Shown: positions 5,262 through 7,018 of the stretch, piece after piece
How the letters are laid out: every line of letters starts with the position of its first letter
How positions within the stretch are numbered: the stretch's first letter is position 1
Source of the DNA: an uncultured Blautia sp.
GTDB taxonomy: Bacteria > Bacillota > Clostridia > Lachnospirales > Lachnospiraceae
Reading direction: 5' to 3'
DNA: 7,018 nucleotides
NCBI GenBank assembly: GCA_938028845.1
Contig: CALIZJ010000100.1
Coordinates: 1-7,018, forward strand
Notes under the pieces: generated by a model
Told to the model about the DNA's origin: nothing
Database searches by the model: none
What the model saw: only the letters and a program-made list of their open reading frames with translations
Position numbers and translations under genes: made by a program

Positions 5262-6326
5262 TTACTGGTAAGTTACGGAATCGATTCTATCGTTCTTAAT
5301 AATTTCCACCCATGTTTTTCCAGGATTTAACTGTATTTCATTGCCATTTGCATCGTAATAGCGGGTAATTCCCCACTGGGAATCCTTCTCCCAACGTATA
5401 TCAATGGCTTTTCCTCTGGTAATAAACTTCCCGGAACCGCCCGAACTGGTGTCGATGTTCAGATATCCATTTTCATCGTAGGGCTGATAGGAAGAATACT
5501 GAAGGATAATATTGTCACAGGTAAGCTGCTCATTGGTCAATTCATCCACCTGTGCTTCTCCGTACTGGAAGCGTTTATATTCCTTCGTCTGTGCGTCGTA
5601 TTCAAACCAGGGATGATTTACTGTGAAATTATCCAGTTTTACCATATTCGCTGCCGTACCCTCATCGAGAGTGGTTTCCGTCCCTTCAGGCGCAAACTGA
5701 TAATGTCCTGTGTAGTCTTCTTTATATTCCTGGGTATATCCCTTCTGTTCGATACCTTTTTGCAGATAAGAGTATCCTGTATAGGCATTATGAGGTGCTT
5801 TCCTGTCGGAAGTCCGGTAATAGGCCGTTCCCTCCATCTCAAGCCCGTTCAGGTTATCGATAAGATGCTGGTCCAAATACTGAAGCGCATATACAGCCTG
5901 TCCATAATGACAGTAGATCGCGTCGAACTCATTTGCATAAAACAGATAGTAATCCCGGCAGCTCCGCACAGAACCGATCTTTTCCAACGAATCGTAATCC
6001 TCAAAGATTCCCATAAGTCTGGTAATATCTCCCTCTACGGGAACTTCGTAGATCACGCCGGCATTGGAAATCCCGCTCTGGGGGCAGGCATCCTGGCTGT
6101 TCCCAAGCATTACTGCTATCGGTCGCCTGCGGCCTGCCTTCGCTGACACATCTTCTCCGGTAAGGTAACTCTTTACTGTCTCACTCTCTCCGGTATCCTG
6201 CTCCATATTCACCAAATCCTCTGCCAATATGGGAGCGGCACTTGCCGATGTGATAAAACAGGCGCTAAGAGCTGCTGCCGCTGCTTTCCATAGCTTCTTT
6301 CTTGTAAAATGCATCTTTCTTTTCAT
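5262..6326 (-). CDS. Secreted DUF3048 (YerB-like) protein
   Basis: The 354-residue protein starts at ATG 6326, six bases after AGGAGG (6333-6338). The frame stays open farther upstream, but that would run into ybeY and put a hydrophilic tail before the signal sequence. Residues 1-35 are a signal peptide: basic MKRKMHFTRKKLWK, then hydrophobic AAAAALSACFITSASAAPILA. LSAC (20-23) resembles a lipobox, but the hydrophobic stretch continues past the Cys, so cleavage by signal peptidase I near ILA-ED (35/36) is at least as likely. The DUF3048 N-terminal domain spans about 66-185 (RPIAVMLGNSQ, SGISNAGVIYE, GSVRSCRDYY, CHYGQ, DRKAPHN). The C-terminal domain spans about 225-350 (NHPWFEYD, CDNIILQ, GKAIDIRWEKDS, LNPGKTWVEI). 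Bacillus YerB is a lipoprotein of unknown function, so no activity is assigned. ybeY ends 10 bases upstream. Confidence 0.92.
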   Translation of the reverse strand: MKRKMHFTRKKLWKAAAAALSACFITSASAAPILAEDLVNMEQDTGESETVKSYLTGEDVSAKAGRRRPIAVMLGNSQDACPQSGISNAGVIYEVPVEGDITRLMGIFEDYDSLEKIGSVRSCRDYYLFYANEFDAIYCHYGQAVYALQYLDQHLIDNLNGLEMEGTAYYRTSDRKAPHNAYTGYSYLQKGIEQKGYTQEYKEDYTGHYQFAPEGTETTLDEGTAANMVKLDNFTVNHPWFEYDAQTKEYKRFQYGEAQVDELTNEQLTCDNIILQYSSYQPYDENGYLNIDTSSGGSGKFITRGKAIDIRWEKDSQWGITRYYDANGNEIQLNPGKTWVEIIKNDRIDSVTYQ

Positions 6327-6336
6327 AAACTTCCTC

Positions 6337-6831
6337 CTATCTTCTGATGTCCAATTCCTCCAGAGCGGTCCGCTGTTTATGTTCCATGATCTCCGCTTCC
6401 TGTGGAACGATATGATCATATCCCAGAAGATGGAGCATACTGTGTGCGATAAGGAAGCAAAATTCTCTTTTTACACTGTGTCCGTATTCCTCTGCCTGAG
6501 CAAAGACCCGTTCCACAGAGATCATAATATCTCCCAAAAGCAGTTCCCCCGTATCCAGGTCAAAATAGGAATCGTCTCCTTCTATTACAGAATAATCCCC
6601 CGGTGTCTCAAAAGGGATCATTGGAAAAGACAATACGTCCGTAGCTGAATAAACGCTGCGGAATTCAGAATTAACCCGCTTGATTTCCTCATTATCTGTA
6701 AGGACGAGATTTACGCTTGCCTCGTAAGGACATTCTTCCATATCCAGAATCTTCTCTGCAACAAGGTTCGCAAGAGAAGCGTAATCAATTCCCAGTTCCT
6801 GGTCGGTTTCATAATCTATCAGAATCGTCAT
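6337..6831 (-). CDS. ybeY: rRNA maturation endoribonuclease YbeY
   Basis: YbeY is a zinc-dependent endoribonuclease involved in 16S rRNA 3'-end maturation and ribosome quality control in the cytoplasm. The 164 residues are the usual length. The metal-binding signature H-x3-H-x5-H is intact in AHSMLHLLGYDH (His130, His134, His140). Other conserved parts are LTDNEEIKRVNSEFR (44-58), TDVLSFPM (64-71) and GELLLGDIMIS (95-105). ATG 6831 has AGGAG (6837-6841) five bases upstream, overlapping the stop codon of the PhoH-family gene. The stop codon in turn overlaps the SD of the DUF3048 gene, so the three genes are packed as an operon. Confidence 0.97.
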   Translation of the reverse strand: MTILIDYETDQELGIDYASLANLVAEKILDMEECPYEASVNLVLTDNEEIKRVNSEFRSVYSATDVLSFPMIPFETPGDYSVIEGDDSYFDLDTGELLLGDIMISVERVFAQAEEYGHSVKREFCFLIAHSMLHLLGYDHIVPQEAEIMEHKQRTALEELDIRR

Positions 6832-6839
6832 ATTTACTC

Positions 6840-7018
6840 CTAATTACGGCGGGCATTTCGCTTCACCGGTTTTTGTTTTTTCTCATAGGCGTCATAAGCC
6901 TGAACGATCTGCTGTACAAGCGGATGGCGGACCACATCTTTGCTGGTCAGTTCACAAAATGCGATGTCATCAATCTTTTTCAAGACTTTCATTGCCACGT
7001 CCAGCCCGGAAACAGCAG
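6840..7018 (-). CDS. phoH: PhoH-family ATPase (YbeZ-like), C-terminal fragment
   Basis: Only the last 58 codons and the stop (TAG, 6840-6842) are inside the window, and the gene continues beyond the right edge. The visible part has SGLDVAMKVLKKIDDIAF, matching the end of the PhoH P-loop domain, then the very typical LTSKDVVRHPLVQQIVQAY and a basic tail (KKQKPVKRNARRN). PhoH/YbeZ proteins are cytoplasmic nucleotide hydrolases with a proposed role in RNA metabolism and are usually encoded next to ybeY, as here. Nucleotide-binding motifs lie outside the window, so activity cannot be checked. The gap to ybeY is 8 bases. Confidence 0.9.
   Translation of the reverse strand, partial: AVSGLDVAMKVLKKIDDIAFCELTSKDVVRHPLVQQIVQAYDAYEKKQKPVKRNARRN

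Noticed and set aside
5639..5842. Minus-strand 67-codon open frame inside the DUF3048 gene
   Set aside because: It is fully contained in another frame of a well-supported gene, with no recognisable features.
5262..6419. A longer 385-residue version of the DUF3048 protein starting at 6419
   Set aside because: It would overlap ybeY by 83 bases and place a hydrophilic, unrelated 31-residue segment ahead of the signal peptide. The ATG at 6326 has a well-spaced AGGAGG.
1..7018. CRISPR array, tRNA/rRNA genes, insertion sequence or phage attachment site
   Set aside because: I saw no regularly spaced identical repeats, no tRNA-like cloverleaf, no transposase or integrase motif and no terminal inverted repeats with target duplications.

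Overview
The window looks like chromosomal DNA from a low-to-mid GC Firmicute, most likely a gut Lachnospiraceae-type clostridium. Reasons: strong AGGAGG-like Shine-Dalgarno (SD) sequences, tight co-directional genes, a YerB/DUF3048 protein, a DUF896 (YnzC-like) protein, a BofC-like small protein, and a secreted Thr/Pro-linked beta-helix surface protein. The assignment is by recognition of families, not by database search. Every gene I can support lies on the minus strand, so transcription runs from high to low coordinates.

Reading in the direction of transcription: the window opens with the last 58 codons of a PhoH-family ATPase (ybeZ-like, 6840-7018). Next come ybeY (rRNA maturation endoribonuclease, 6337-6831), a secreted DUF3048/YerB-like protein (5262-6326), and a 122-residue membrane-anchored protein that resembles the C-terminal domain of BofC (4837-5205). 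After a 143-bp gap with only weak promoter candidates comes a proline-biosynthesis cluster, proB (3848-4693) and proA (1790-3040). Two genes sit between them: a DUF896 gene (3608-3829) and a 5-formyltetrahydrofolate cyclo-ligase gene (3076-3630). The final gene, cut by the left edge (1-1705), encodes at least 568 residues of a large secreted protein with a signal peptide, a Thr/Pro-rich stalk, a right-handed beta-helix and an Ig-like region.

ProB and ProA supply the first two steps from glutamate towards proline. The cyclo-ligase belongs to folate metabolism and the DUF896 protein has no settled role, so the interleaving suggests co-expression more than one shared pathway. PhoH/YbeY form the widely conserved pair linked to ribosomal RNA processing. 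No convincing intrinsic terminator is visible anywhere in the window, so several of these genes may be read through. The clearest promoter is a sigma-A type extended -10 promoter just after the proA stop, which drives the surface-protein gene.

Most of the window is ordinary housekeeping sequence. The parts worth a second look are two small hairpins that place the SD in a loop at the starts of proA and of the surface-protein gene, the short ProB without a PUA domain, the proB-DUF896-cyclo-ligase-proA arrangement, the BofC-like protein, and the truncated surface protein. I do not see a clearly new biological system.
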